Below, one piece after another: positions 15,466 to 28,269 of a DNA stretch of 64,000 nt. A program made the position numbers and the translations under genes. The DNA lies in assembly GCF_030253575.1 (NCBI RefSeq), contig NC_080559.1, positions 10,657,501 to 10,721,500 of the forward strand. Direction: 5' to 3'. The notes under the pieces are model-generated. The model was not told where the DNA came from and did no database searches. It saw only the letters and a program-made list of their open reading frames with translations. The stretch comes from Rhododendron vialii (lineage: Eukaryota; Streptophyta; Magnoliopsida; Ericales; Ericaceae). Position 1 is the first letter of the stretch, and each line of letters starts with the position of its first letter.

Positions 15466-15698
15466 TATCTAATTCATATAGGACACGATTGAATGAACAC
15501 CTTTTCTCATAACTTCGGCCTCTCTCTCTCTCTCTCTCTCTCTCTCTAAACCTCCATGTCCTCCCACCTCTCAGAACCCTAACCACGAAAATAACCCCTG
15601 AATCCCCTCAATCTCAACCAATCTCTCTTCGGATCTTCAATTTCTCTATAGATTTCAAAGTTTCAAAGGGTTTACATTCAAGAATAAGGCTCGCGCTA

Positions 15699-15729
<31 letters not shown>

Positions 15730-15936
15730 CGAAATTACCATGTCTCACACAAAATTTCACCTATTTTCACACCAATCTTTCATCTAAACCCCAATTTATA
15801 ACACTCCTACACCCACAATCCATATGTACAAGGCCAAAATCATTCACCCCTCTTGAAATCCGAAAATCCCAAAACCCTAATCCCAAATTCAAAAATTTTC
15901 CCCACTCCTCCATATAATTAACCGTAAACTCCAACA
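15466..15936. other. CT-rich, leader-like region
   Basis: Contains two CT microsatellites (15521-15547 and 15699-15724) and pyrimidine-rich text with AACCCTAA-like motifs, resembling a plant 5' leader on the + strand. It lies directly before the doubtful small gene at 15937, but no TATA box or transcript can be shown. Confidence 0.4.
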
Positions 15937-16011
15937 ATGGGAAGAGAAAAATGTAAGGGGAAGGAAGGTGCAAGTTCTAGTGCTCCCGATCAATGGAGAC
16001 CAAACCAGAAG

Positions 16012-16054
<43 letters not shown>

Positions 16055-16207
16055 TCATCTGAAAAGCAGAAGAGAAAGGAGAAAGAGGGTTTTGGGCCTT
16101 CTATTTTTGGAACAGTGTCGTGTTATGCAAGGGTAAAATTGTCCATATTGTTTTACCTGGGTTATGCTTACCATGTATTGGTGATTAAGACTGATGGTAC
16201 CATGTAG
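15937..16207 (+). pseudogene. Possible small gene broken by a GA microsatellite
   Basis: From ATG 15937 the frame reads MGREKCKGKEGASSSAPDQW, then enters a GA run (16014-16049) read as Arg-Glu repeats and stops just after it. The phase after the run that is open and basic (MTSSEKQKRKEKEGFGPSIF, ending at 16207) is a different frame. A change in repeat length could have split one reading frame into two. Family unknown. Either a broken gene or chance frames in simple sequence. Confidence 0.3.
16014..16049. repeat. GA microsatellite
   Basis: About 18 GA units inside the doubtful small gene. Confidence 0.9.
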
Positions 16208-16495
16208 TTGTGGTTTCAAAACTGCAGACCATGAAAGTGGTAAATAAGGACTTGGTGTTCCACCCGCCGGTAATTTTCCCATTTTTCTAACTATTTTTAA
16301 CTATGCGAAGAGACCCGATTTGAAAAGTTGCCTATAGCCCTAACATGCATGACAATAATTCAGATCTATTCTATAGATAAACAAATAGAGTGCATGCATG
16401 GTGCCTTACCGCACCGCAGGCGGGCCCGCGGTAGCGTTCGTGGCGGTGCTTCATTGTTTTTCTCACGTTGGGAATGAAAGTTGTAAATGAGCTAT

Positions 16496-16595
16496 TGGAT
16501 TCTTCCTCCAAAGTCCAATCAGATCCTAACATCCACAAACCCCACTGGATTCTTCCTCCAAAGTCCAATCACATCCTGACATCCACAAACCCCAC
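16496..16595. repeat. 50 bp tandem duplication
   Basis: Two copies (16496-16545 and 16546-16595), starting TGGATTCTTCCTCCAAAGTC, differ at only two or three bases. Hence a recent duplication. Confidence 0.9.
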
Positions 16596-16899
16596 ACCAT
16601 ATGCCTTCTTCATGTCGGAAAATTTTTCAGTTTCATGTCAAGTGGGTAGCATGGAGTGTCTACTCGGCGCATCCGAATCGTCTATTGTATTTTTTGACAG
16701 CTCAGATTTAGAGATAGAAAAAAGAATGAAAAAGTGTTGGCGTGAAAGGAGAAAAAGAGTTTCAATCTGAGCCGTCCAAAAATGTATTAGACGGTTTGAA
16801 TGTACCGAACGGATACCACGTGGGTTATACCAATTCAACACTGAAAAATTTCTCTTCATGTTGTAACTCTCAACTAAGGATAGAGCTAAGGGGGACAAG

Positions 16900-17324
16900 C
16901 AGGGCCAGTCTAAGGGATTTGAAAGCCTAAATTGTAGAGTGGTGTTCTACGTGTTTTTAGAATTAAACAAAAATGATAGAAATGTTTCTTTATATTAGTA
17001 TTTTAGATTTGATAATGCATGTTAATTTCTTTGTCACCAACAGCCAAAATGATTGGCTTAAATTTTACTTGACTTGGTTTTGAAACCTGATAGTTACAAT
17101 ATCATTATTTTTGGGGAAAAACATTTCAAAATAAAAAGGCTACCCAGAAGACTCGAAATCAGACACTCCATATGGACTAAAATCAACTTACCACTGAGCT
17201 AGCAAAGAAATTTTTGTTATAAAATGAACAAATAATATATATACTGTAATTTACAAATAATATTGGAGTGCACCTAAAATTTGATTTTTTTGGATGCCCG
17301 AGTCCCAAGCCTGGGCCGGCCCTG
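16900..17324. mobile_element. hAT-like MITE (425 bp)
   Basis: Left end CAGGGCCAGTCTAAGG; right end reads in complement CAGGGCCGGCCCAGG, a common plant hAT terminus. The 8 bp flanks, GGGACAAG and GGGCAAGT, fit a duplication with one base lost. The inside is AT-rich and non-coding. Confidence 0.65.
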
Positions 17325-17736
17325 GGGCAAGTACTAGCGGCAACCGCCACCAGAAGAATTTTTAAAAATGCAATTACTATATGTTTAGACTCGCCACCAC
17401 TAATTTTTTTTCATTATTTTTTCATCAAATAGAAAGTCTTTAATCCTCTAATTTTTTTCTTAAAAAGAAAAAAAAGGCCGAAAAAATATTCCATAACCAA
17501 ATTCAATAGGGCCAAGTGAAATTTTGTACCGTAGTAAAAGATAAATAGTGGCGTCGGAAGTCAAGATTTGCGAAGAAAGCATCCTATTCTTTGGCGTTTT
17601 GTTGTGGCTGTCTCTCACTTTGGCAGATATATCAAAATTACAATCACTCTTTATAGTTTTGAATATGGTATTTCAATTTTTCCTACAGTCGATGAATGTT
17701 TATATTTATATTGTGGTCTATATATTTTATTTTGTA

Positions 17737-17972
17737 CTTCCATTCGTCCCAATTTGTTGGTTCTCTTTAGGAGGGCATGTCATTTTCAATTAATTATATC
17801 TTACAATCTATAATCTTTTAGGTGATTTTAAAAACTTTGTATAAAAGAGCTCATTGAGATCTGTAGAACAATATCCATATTCGATGTAAAAAATATTATA
17901 GATTAAGAGATATAACCAATTTTTCGAGGCTTCAAAAAAAAATAGAGGACCAAAAATTTGAGACGGAGGAAG
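17737..17972. mobile_element. Stowaway-like MITE, diverged (236 bp)
   Basis: Ends CTTCCATTCGTCCC and GAGACGGAGGAAG are altered Stowaway termini, flanked by TA on both sides. Open frames inside it are short and unconvincing. Confidence 0.75.
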
Positions 17973-19280
17973 TAATATACATGTTAACTACCACAAAGGT
18001 AAAATTCTGGCTCTATCTCTGCATACTTCCATGCCAGCTAGGTAGGGATTTTATAGACATATGCATCACATAGTGTACAAATCAACTCACTTATGTCGTT
18101 TTTCATTAGGGATCCAACTAACTTATGTTCATGGGAAGAGTCAGTTTAAAAGACATGTTCTTTACTTTAATGGGGTTCTCCGATTGTCTACATTGGAATT
18201 GATCTCCCGGATTATTCGGTCCGCTAGCACCCAGAATGGACGGTTCACGTACGGGATCAGATACCGGGTTATCAAGAAACACATTATGTACAAAACATGG
18301 ACTTTCTAATTATATAAAAAAAAATATAGGGGCTTCTACCGTTCATTAGCCCCTGGCAAAGTAGCCAGGGACGGACACACCCTATCGGGTAGGGGTGCCC
18401 TGTGCCCAGGCAACCCTTATGTTTGCTAATACCATTGCATGAATGGCAAATCTACGCGCTAATGCAATTAGCTATGGTTAAATTATGGCCCATTTAAATC
18501 ATTAATTCAGAAGCTTATATTAGGCTTTGATTTTGGGTTTATCCAATAAGTTGGGCTTTTATTTTGATTTTAACCTTACAAATTTGGACTTCCTGTTATG
18601 TTAATTTTGTACACTAAATATTGGAAATTCTCTCAACGTTTCTCATAAAAGCAGCTATAACTATAGATGACTTCCCTAAAATGAAAGAACATCCAGCTCT
18701 ATTGGGATAGGTGGTTGGGTTGTATATATTTTGGAAATTTTATTTTGTCTTCTCTTTTATATACACTTAGCTTGAAGCAAAAATATTTTCATTCCGAATT
18801 CTTAGTCGTGCATTATAATATTTCTCCCATGCTTGAATTTTTAAAATTTGATATTCCGAGGAAAATCCTGATTCTGCCACTACACTTGGTAAAAAAAAAA
18901 AAAACCAATTATCACACGTCTCGACGTTTAGATGTACTGATTGATAGTGGATTACGTATCATGACTTGTCGTTGGAATTACCCACCCTATAAGTGTAATT
19001 AATAGTCAAACCAATTAAAGGACAAGGAAAGCAACAAATGCTAGAAAAACAAGTCTAACAATAGATCTCACACCAACTAGAAATGCCTTGAAAATAATCC
19101 ATTGTCACAACGAAGCGACAAATAAATAAGGTGTTGGTGGTGTTAACGACCAGCTAACACTCACACAGCCACCGTTGCGAACAAAACGAATAACGGCTCA
19201 AATTGTATGGCAGAGATGCTGGGGTTGGTCAATTAGGCATTGACCAAACACCCCCTAATATCTATGCCTAATATATGTAA

Positions 19281-22200
19281 TCACTGACTGCTGCAAAATC
19301 CCAAAAATCCCATGAACTCGTGGTTGTGAATCATTATGATAGTTTTCTCAATGCCAATCACCCCTGTTAAAACAAAACAAGAAACCAGTTTACGCACTTC
19401 AGCTTAAAAATGGAAGAGAGTTTGGGAGGACAAATTTGTATCGTACTTACCCATTGTTAGAGCACTGGCAAAGATAACAGCGGAGAGGATGAACACGATG
19501 ATCGAAGCTCTCTTTACAAAAGCAATGAGTTTTCTTATAAAGAATTGTCCCCAGAAGCCAGCCAATATAGACACAGCTATGAGGTATATAGCTGCAAACA
19601 TTTTGAACCATATCAGATTTTACGGAATTATTTCTCGTAAAAGTGTGAATTAATAAATCATAACTTGCTCATTATAGTTATAACTGAGAATATACCATAT
19701 GGGATAGGGAACCTTTTGAGGAGGTAAAACTCCACCACAGACAAGGATGAGGAGAACATCATCACAAACGTTGCTGTCGCGCTTGCAACCTGTGATAAAA
19801 AATCATTCAATCATCTATCGGGTCAATTTCGTATGGACAAATAAAGGTAGCATTTGAGATTTGTTAGTACCATGACAAATATGAAGTCCATTCCAAGTTT
19901 TAGGTAATTACATGTATGAAATGCAGTTGTGATTGAAGCAAGAATAGCTTTTCAGGTTTGTTTGGTTGCACAGGAAATAGGGGAGTGTGAAAAGGTAATT
20001 GGGAACTTATGGTACAACACTGCAACCACAACAATAATGGATGCAAATCTCCAACCAATTATGGTGAGAGGGACAAAAAGTACGAACCTTTGTGGTCCAA
20101 ATGAAAGATGCAAGTCCCTTGTGTGGTCCAATCTACTTCCCCAAAGTTTATTGAGAAATTTGGAAATGTTTTTGCTAGAACTGCAACTATATAGCTTTGG
20201 GAGGGGAAAAGTACAATTAACATGCGATGTCGTCAGGGCAGAGCCAAGATCATTAAGCGACGTGGTCAAATACCTAACGAATGTTTGGAAGAATAAAAAA
20301 CATTGCATTTTTTTTTTTTGCTCCATGAAATAATGATTAATATCCATGGAGCCAAATCTGCATAAAAATGAAAATTACGTATATTTGAGAAATTTTGCAA
20401 GTCAGTAGGGGTCACTTGCCCCTAGTTGCCACAATGTGGCTCTGCCCTTGGATGTCGAGGTAAAAGAAAATATTTTTGAAAGTTGACTGGATGGCCGTTT
20501 GATGGAGCGGAGGTGAAAAGGAATTCATGTAGCCAACACAATGGATTGAGAAAGAAGACTGACTTGTTTGGTTGGTTTATTTTATTTTCAAGACTAGATG
20601 CAACAAAATGGAATTTTTTTGAATACACTTTCGAGTGAAGGTGCAAGTCCCAAGCTATTAAAAACTATTCAACTTTGGCTTCTAATCAAACAAACCTTAA
20701 TGTTTCCAAACAGACTCAAATTTCCACTATTTTCTTGGCTACCAATCAAGAGAAGTGCTAAAAGTGAACCAATGTATGGATGATCATACCTGAGGTATGA
20801 CACCAATCTCAAGGAGGAGAGGACCCAGAATGAATCCACCACCAGATCCAAGTAGTCCCCCAACAGTGCCTCCCAATATACCACACAGTGCACAGAAGGC
20901 AAGCTGAATTGGGGTCCATTCAAGTGTAGCCTCGCATACTGATTCTGTGTTCCCTGAGATCCTCCTCCTTTTGCTTTCTTTGTATAGTTTCACACATTCA
21001 TTCCCAAAAACGCCGAGAGCTACCGGAAACTGGAAAATCAAAACGAAAGGCACTGAGATTTTGACCTCTGAATTCAAGAAAATGAAACAAAACTGCAGCT
21101 AGGAAGACAGTATCCCAAGGAGTATTAAGTAGACTTCAAGTACCTGTAAGCAAAACAGCAGCCAATACCATGCACTACAAACCACTGCATCATTCTGCAA
21201 AACCAGAATAAACATAATTATCCATTCACAAAACAGAAAAAGGAAGAACCCACCACTATAAACTTTTACTACGATATGTATACAAACATATACCAACAAA
21301 GCGATTGAGAATGTACTTGCCTTGATGATCTGAAGAAGTAGAAACGCAACCCATACGAGTAGTAGCACCAGAATCCTTTTCCATCTCAGGTTGAAAAGTA
21401 AAATTTGCTGAAACAGAAGAAAGGACAGGTTTAGAGCCGCTTATTTATAAAATTGAAACCATAGAAATGTCAAGAGTGGCCTTTTGCTCACCGATGGTGT
21501 TTTCTCCTCTCTAGGAATCAATGGGTCATACTGTGTATCAATTAGTACTGCAGACAAAAGAAACAATGAAAACACGAGAATCCTATGATTTGATAATGAA
21601 AGATATTCAAAGGTCATGAATTTTCCAGAATGTCTTACATTCACCATGAGAGTTAACAAAAGTTTCTTGTTGCCGAGCCATTTCTTTCTGCATTTCAGAA
21701 AATAAATTTACTTAGAAACCAAGTGACTACTGCCTCTATTTTTTATTTATTTATGCTATTTGAGTAACAATTCACTTCATTATAGTTTTAATAAGCAGCT
21801 TTGTACCTGCCTATTATTAGATATTATAGTTCATTAATAAAAAATGCCATCTAGAAAGATGCAAAAACCAACCTTCAGAATAGTCTCTTCCTTCCACATC
21901 TGAGTGGCCTTAAAGAAAGATCTTGATGATGTTCCTATCCATGACATTTAGAAGAATTACAATAAGGAGAAAAGGTCAGGAAACCATAAGAAAATTAACA
22001 AAGTTCTTGGGTCAACTACAGCATATCAACCATTGTTAAGTACAAATCCGGCCGTTAAAAAAAGTCGTGAAGGTGGAACAACAATTTAAACTAGAAAAAG
22101 AGATCCAAGTCACAACTGGGATTGATTAGCATATTTTAAGAACCAAGGACCTTGGTTTCCGTGATGGAGATCTACAATTAACAAGTAGTACTAAAGGTTT

Positions 22201-23950
22201 TAAGTTTTTTTTTTTTATAACTGAACAGAGCTGGTCCTAACTTTTTAGGAGTCTAATGCGAAAAATAAAGATCGGGCCATTTTATTGACTATTATAAAAG
22301 GGATCAAAATGGGAGAGGCCCAAGAAATCTAAAAATCTTTTGAGGTCTAAAGTGGCCGCCTCATTGCCTTTAGCACAGGGCCAGCTCTGTAACTGAAGAA
22401 TGTCGAACATGCCTAAAGGTGGAGCCACTAAGACACAAAATATGTTATATTAACCCCACAATAGATCTCTTAATTTGCCATAAACCGCTGCTCTTCTAGT
22501 TTTTGACCCTACATATCAAAAATCTTGCCGCCACCCATGCCTACTCGGATTTCTATGAGGAACCAATCATACGGTCTACTGGCGAGGGGGCCTCAAAGAA
22601 TTGATAGCACCAAGGAGGGAGCAAACTCCTAAATCTCAAACCTTACTTGGGTTGCTAATAATAAAAGTGACTGAATCATTGGTAAATAAGGCATACCCAT
22701 GAACAGAATGATGATAAGCACAGTGATGAGCCAATAGGGGAAGACAACACTCAGAGCCACACCAATGGTGATTCCTAGCATAAGCATGGGCTGGAATAGA
22801 AGGGCCAGATCATAGTCTAGGATGGGCACTTCTCTGCATGGATGAGGCACCCTTAAATTGTACCAAACTGATGCTGCTGAAGCCCCCATTATCATACCTG
22901 CGAACCCACAATCTTCAGCAAGGGAAAATTGAAAGAATATTAAGCAAAAATTATTCCCCCTATTAAGAGCAATGAATCCTTTGAATCTCTCGTTAAGAAA
23001 AGAACGGTTGCAGTTTTAGAATCAGCTTTGAGAAAATAAATCAGAAACCATAGGTCCCATCATTATATCTTGTTCATTTGTTAGCGAGAAAGGTTTCAGA
23101 GTGTTCGAAAAAACCATCTTAATGTTTTCTCGGAAAAGGGTTATTTTCCCACAAATACCAAGAAACAAATTGCAAAAGCCTACAACGAAACAAGTTTCAT
23201 TGCATTAACTGCAACCAAAAGCACGTAATCTGGCCCGGACAAAAAACAAAAACAAAATAGAGAGAATACATTTTGAAAGAGCAGCAGCAGACTTGGTATC
23301 AAACCCAACAATCAAAGTAAGCATCGGCACGAAAATGCCTCCCCCTCCAACCCCACCCACCGTTCCAAATGCTGATCCCAAGAACCCTATCACCGTTGCC
23401 AATACAATTCTCCAGCTGAACTCCAATTCCTGCGACATAAACCAATACCCATTAACCAAATACAACCTTTCTCTCAGATACAAAATCCCAATTGTTTTAC
23501 AGAGCTGCTATGAATACGGCCTAATTTCTGAAGCAAAGTTACATGTTTCGCAAAAGCTCTTATCGTTATCCAATCGAACTGATATTTGTCAAGGGACCAT
23601 AAACAATATATTTTAAGCAAAATGAACGGCTCGAATCATCTTTGTATGATCCGAAATGAATTCCAACGACGTATGCGGTGCCGGAATGTATTCGTATTCT
23701 GTTCAATTGTTTTACACACATGCATTACAAAAGTAAACGAACACATGATATGGTGAAACAGAGAGAGGAGACTCACAGGCCAAGTTGTGGATTCAGATCC
23801 ATATGGGTGATGCGAAAATGTGTTGTTCAGAGAGGAAAGGTGAGGTGGGAATGCGTTTTGATTAATTGGGTGGTCGTTGATGAAGAGAACTGATAGGACA
23901 GCGACGGAGAAACCAGACAATAGGTACAACACAAATCCTTTGGTCGCCAT
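19281..23950 (-). CDS. TauE/SafE-family anion exporter
   Basis: CDS is complement(join(19281..19363, 19451..19591, 19696..19789, 20790..21029, 21144..21194, 21321..21407, 21492..21547, 21639..21687, 21873..21934, 22697..22897, 23270..23429, 23777..23950)), 465 residues, normal for plant members. The family moves sulfite, sulfonates or related anions across membranes; the plant substrate is not settled by sequence. Residues 1-25 form a hydrophobic signal or membrane segment. The two family half-repeats each carry a glycine-rich loop: [16 protein letters not shown] near residues 80-95 and [17 protein letters not shown] near 334-350. [18 protein letters not shown] and [16 protein letters not shown] are also family-typical. 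Every join keeps frame. Intron 6 after exon 7 (counted from the 5' end) begins GC at 21320/21319, the only frame-keeping choice (IIK|ND). The introns contain two hAT MITEs. Confidence 0.93.
20234..20450. mobile_element. hAT MITE (217 bp) in the TauE/SafE gene
   Basis: Ends CAGGGCAGAGCCA and TGGCTCTGCCCTTG are inverted repeats. The flanking 8-mers GATGTCGT (20226-20233) and GATGTCGA (20451-20458) match at seven of eight positions. It lies in the intron between exons 9 and 10. The frames open on both strands over this stretch are not genes. Confidence 0.88.
22226..22389. mobile_element. hAT MITE (164 bp) in the TauE/SafE gene
   Basis: Ends CAGAGCTGGTCC and GGCCAGCTCTG, with a perfect 8 bp target duplication TAACTGAA at 22218-22225 and 22390-22397. 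It lies in the intron between exons 3 and 4. Confidence 0.93.
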
Positions 23951-26900
23951 GGCTCTCTGTGACTGTTTGATTCAGAGTGTGTAAGGTTATGAAATTCACG
24001 CCGCAGGCCGCCTCTCTGTGTTTTTCCTTCACAAATCTTTGGCTACGTTACCTTGTCCTGCTATAAATGGTAGCAGTGTAGCACCGTGAAATCAAATCTA
24101 AAAGTTTAATGCCCACACAAGGATTTATGATGAGAGAGAGAGAAGGGAGATTGTTGTGTGACAAAAGTTGTGATGGTAGGCGGACATGTACAAATAGGAA
24201 GGATATCTGTGCCAAAAAAAAAATTGTCTTTACTGCGGTATGATTTTTCAATCGTTAGATTTAAAACAAAGTAAAAAAGAAATAAATTACATAATCCAAC
24301 GGCCACGGCCGAAAAACAACTGGACACAGAGGCACAAAAATTTTTACAACAGATCGGGCACATGGATTTTTGGCACTCCACTTTTTTATCTTTTTTTCTA
24401 TTTAAAATTGAAATAATACCCTTTAAAGTGGATGAACACTAACAAAATAAAATAAAATTTAAAATTTTCATATATGATAAAGACAAAAAGTAAAGATGGC
24501 TAAATGTGGAGTGTCAAAATTATTTTTCTTGCGCAAATTAAAACGATGTATTTATAAGAAGTTGGACCGTGAGTACATCATGCTTAATGTATACCAAATG
24601 CACACGTGATTTGTGGGATCTATTTTATAACACATAAAGGATCGCTCAATTTATTTTATACTTTGTTTGGAACACATTTTGAAATTTTTTTTTAAAAGTT
24701 GTAGGGGTATAAGTGGAGAGAGATAGAAAGATAAATGATTAAAAGTAGGAAAAATCTTTTGAAAAATATTTTCCAAAAAATGTTCCAAACAAGTGAACCG
24801 AGTCAAAGGAATAGAAAATTACACTTACCAACCCTGTGTGTTCGCAAAAATGTCACTTTGGTGGTCTTCTTTTTTTTTTTGGACAATTACCACCTTTTTA
24901 TTTTTTGGGGAAACAGACAATTACCACCTTATAGTTCATGAAAACTAAAGTAGATTAATTGCACTTAACACCCTACTCGTCCACCAAAATATCATTCCCA
25001 CAATCTACTTTTGGTACGTTTGTGTCTCCGATATGGCCAGGATTAACAGTACAACAGGATTAGTAGACCTATAGGTTAATCGGATTGGCCATCTGGGAGG
25101 GGGGTTGTATTGCAAATCCATCGAATGGTATTGGACCTATAGAGACCATTTTGTACATATTTTTTTTCTTGTATTGGCACAAATATCCATGAGGACAAAA
25201 TCTCGACTCATGTCCACCATTTGTGCTTCACCCTTTCTCTACAAACGACGTCGTAAAGAGCAAAGAAGAGGGTATTAGCCAATCACAAAGATATAGATGG
25301 TGGCTGCATATTATTCATATACAAATGAGAACAAACTAAGAATCTTGTTAAATAGATTAAGTCTGGCTTTTTTGTATGTTTGCTATGGGTTTTTAATGAG
25401 TCATATGATCTCTCCCAAAAAGTGGTTAATGCTGTGAAAAATCATCCTTGGGAAAGTATTCTCTCATTCCATGATAGGAATGGAAGTGGAAAGAATGTTT
25501 TTATCCAGACTTCCTCTATGCGAAACAAACACGTCATTAACAGTCTTATATAGTCTAATCCAAATCATCTGACACAAAATAAGCACATAAGATTAATTCA
25601 CCTTTGCACTACTAGTTCATGCTCAATACCAATCACAGGAAATCCCAACACATTACCAATCTCCCAAAACATAAGGGCAATCCAACATGTCCTTAGTTGT
25701 CACAGTTAACATCATATATTATTTGGTAAATTGCATAGGTTAATGATAGTTAGCATGCACCCCCTTTCATTCACCAAAATCCAAGTTTAACTCAAATTTT
25801 TTTTTAGTTGTGAACTAAACACCTTACATTGTAAGTCAAGTTTCAATGTCATTATATATTTTGTTCACGCTATTATCAGTAAGACTAATGGAATTTTGGC
25901 GTTCAAGGTTTAAGGAAGTAAGGAAACCTAATTGAATTTTGGCAGGCGGGTCACGTGCATAGTTAAAGCATGAAGACCAAACTAGAATTTTTCAAAACAT
26001 AGAGAGCAAAATGGGATTTCGGTAAAATATGTGCTAACAAAATCGAGATAAAACATCTCATGAGACTCCTATGCCAATCCCTCTTATCCTCATGAGTTCC
26101 CATCAATAAAGGGTGGTACATAGCTAACTTAAATAGACTCGACAAGGGGCTTTCTAACACAATTAGAAGTGGAGAGACAAAATAGAAGTTTAAGCGAAGT
26201 TCGGGATCCTATGTATAATTGACCGTGATGTGTTATAAGCTCCAAACCCCTGGATGCATGCAGCCCATTTTCTTTTGTCACTTTGTGATGCAACCATGTG
26301 ATTGCGAAATGTGCAGCCCACTAGTACTAGAAAATAGAAATAAATGTAAAGAGAAGTAATTTGTGGATTTTATTGCCCCAGAAAGGCGACATCTGTATCT
26401 GTAGGGTAGAGGAGGAGGTGGTAGTGGAATTGGAAACGTCGTCTTTCCAGTGAATCGATCTGATTTGAATTGAATTAATGGGATTCCTTGCCAAGTATAT
26501 ACTACGACAGATTCCATTATTTTTGTAGTAAAAGTTTTCGTTCGTCGAGGCAAAATGTAGACGCCCTCGCTGGCAAAGAGGGAGGGAGAGAGTCACTCAC
26601 ACTATTGATTACAGTTTTTTATTGAGTGCTGATATTGACGCTTCATTTTTGTACACAGACACTCTATTTGGTACATAAAATTAATTTTCATGTATAAGGT
26701 GGAGCGTCTACGTACAAAAGTAGAGCGCGAAAATCAATTTCCTTATTTAATATTTTACAAACAAAACATCAACTGGATTCACAAACCATAATGGTAGGCT
26801 GGAATTTGAAGGAAAATAATTGCAAGTCCATAAATAGACAAACAGAGCAGAGCTCAATCATACAATCCCCCCCCCGACCAATGAAGTGGTACATATTAAC

Positions 26901-26975
26901 TCCAGTCCTATTAGTATTTTCAATGTCATGTCATATCATGTTATGTTTTTCTTTAGTCATTTTCTAGAAACTTAT
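23951..26975. other. Intergenic DNA upstream of the TauE/SafE gene
   Basis: AT-rich and without a supported gene. A hairpin MITE lies at 24660-24794. The block at about 26340-26600 has open - strand frames of about 90 codons, with a proline-rich string but no known motif. The first few hundred bases should contain the transporter promoter. Confidence 0.5.
24660..24794. mobile_element. Hairpin MITE
   Basis: The left end ACTTTGTTTGGAACA is mirrored by TGTTCCAAACAAGT. The arms are AT-rich, about 40 bp, and imperfect. No clear target duplication. Confidence 0.6.
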
Positions 26976-27560
26976 TAGAGATGTACACGGTCTGAATTGG
27001 TCTGATTCTTTAGAAAATCAGTAACCAGACCATTTCAAACGGTTTTAAAAAATTGGGAATAAGAACCTAACCAATATATCCATGGAACCTGACCAAAACC
27101 AAACCGCAAGACCGGTCCGATTTTGGTTCGGTTTCGGTTCTAACCAATAAGCATCTAAATCACTTATTAACAAAATATGAACTCATAAAATTAAAGAAAT
27201 AAGAAGATAATCTACTGGAATAGGAAAGGAAGGAAGAAAATAAAAGCTTTTCTAATAAATGAAATTTCATCAATAAATAAATTAAGTTTAGCAAGGAAAA
27301 GATTAACCTACCAAATTCAAATATATATTTAATTACACACACATATATATATATATCTATATTTATCTTAGTTTTAAACGGTCCGGCTCGGTTCTAATTA
27401 TGGTTCATTAATTGAGAATCAGTAACCGAACCAAAATTAACGGTTCTTATTTTTTTGAAACCAAAACATGACCTTAGAATCGCAGAACCAAACCAAATCA
27501 AATGGTTCGGTCCGGATCGGACCCGTTTTACGGTTGGCACGGTTTTCTTAAACACCCCTA
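26976..27560. mobile_element. hAT-like element (585 bp)
   Basis: Left end TAGAGATGTACACGGTC; right end in complement TAGGGGTGTTTAAG...CGTGCC. The flanking 8-mers AAACTTAT and AAACCTAT match at seven of eight positions. Subterminal regions are packed with GGTTCGGTT/AACCGAACC motifs on both strands, a pattern common in plant non-autonomous hAT elements. Confidence 0.72.
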
Positions 27561-27597
27561 AAACCTATCTCGTAGTCTAAAGTACTCGTAATAAATA

Positions 27598-27719
27598 GGA
27601 AAAATGACGTGTTTTTATAATTAATACTCATCAATGACATTTTCAGCATTAACAAAGATTCTTAACATATCATTGACGGATATTAATTATCAAAACATAT
27701 CATGGACCGTCATTTTTCC
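27598..27719. mobile_element. Mutator-type micro-MITE copy 1 (122 bp)
   Basis: Inverted ends GGAAAAATGACGTG and CCGTCATTTTTCC, with a perfect 9 bp target duplication TAATAAATA at 27589-27597 and 27720-27728. The inside includes TAATTAATACTCATCAATGA and is related to the copy at 32826-32966. Confidence 0.9.
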
Positions 27720-27728
27720 TAATAAATA

Positions 27729-28269
27729 TGATAAGTGCAATCCACTTGCATAATATTTTGGTTTTTCATAAATAGGAAAAATACTTGTACAAAACTCTCT
27801 AGAATATAATATTGATCCAAACGGGGCGCACCGATCGATCTCAGGGGAGTAGCACGGGTCACCCCCAATTTTTTCCAGAACCACTCAAAATTATCTCATG
27901 GGCCACCCCAGTTCAAAAAAAAAAAAATTTAGTTGACGACATGTACTTATCCTCTTTTGTCTTTCCTTTCTCTCTCATCTTCTCTCTTTCTTGTATCTCA
28001 AAAAGTTTCAAACAAACCGACCGAAAGCTTAAAGGCTCAACGTTAAAAACATTCATGTTGAAACAATTTCGAGTTTCATTTTTGCAGATCGTTAAACTAC
28101 TTTTGTTGTTGATTTGTTCTAACTGTGTCACCCCTAAATTGAAATCCTGCCTCCGCCGGTGGTTAGCACTCCTGGAAACATTGTCCTAACTCAATTCCAT
28201 CAAATAATTTTCCAAGCTTGAATGATGTGTGCGGCAACCTACACGAGAGAAAAGATGGGAGAGTTGGGG
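27729..28269. other. Intergenic DNA
   Basis: No gene is supported. The open frame at 27812-28189 is an arbitrary run, with its antisense partner, in pyrimidine-rich DNA. Confidence 0.5.

Larger units (their letters stand above)
16208..19280. other. Intergenic DNA downstream of the TauE/SafE gene
   Basis: No gene is supported. It holds a 50 bp tandem duplication, a hAT-like MITE and a Stowaway-like MITE (listed separately). The CAGGGACGGA phrase at about 18368 resembles one end of a hAT element, but its partner end was not found. The part just below 19281 is presumably the 3' UTR of the transporter gene. Confidence 0.5.

Noticed and set aside
19929..20347. Frames of 134 and 131 codons on both strands
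   Set aside because: They lie in a TauE/SafE intron, overlap a hAT MITE and mirror each other.
27812..28189. 125-codon + strand frame
   Set aside because: No motifs, antisense open frame present too, and pyrimidine-rich intergenic DNA.
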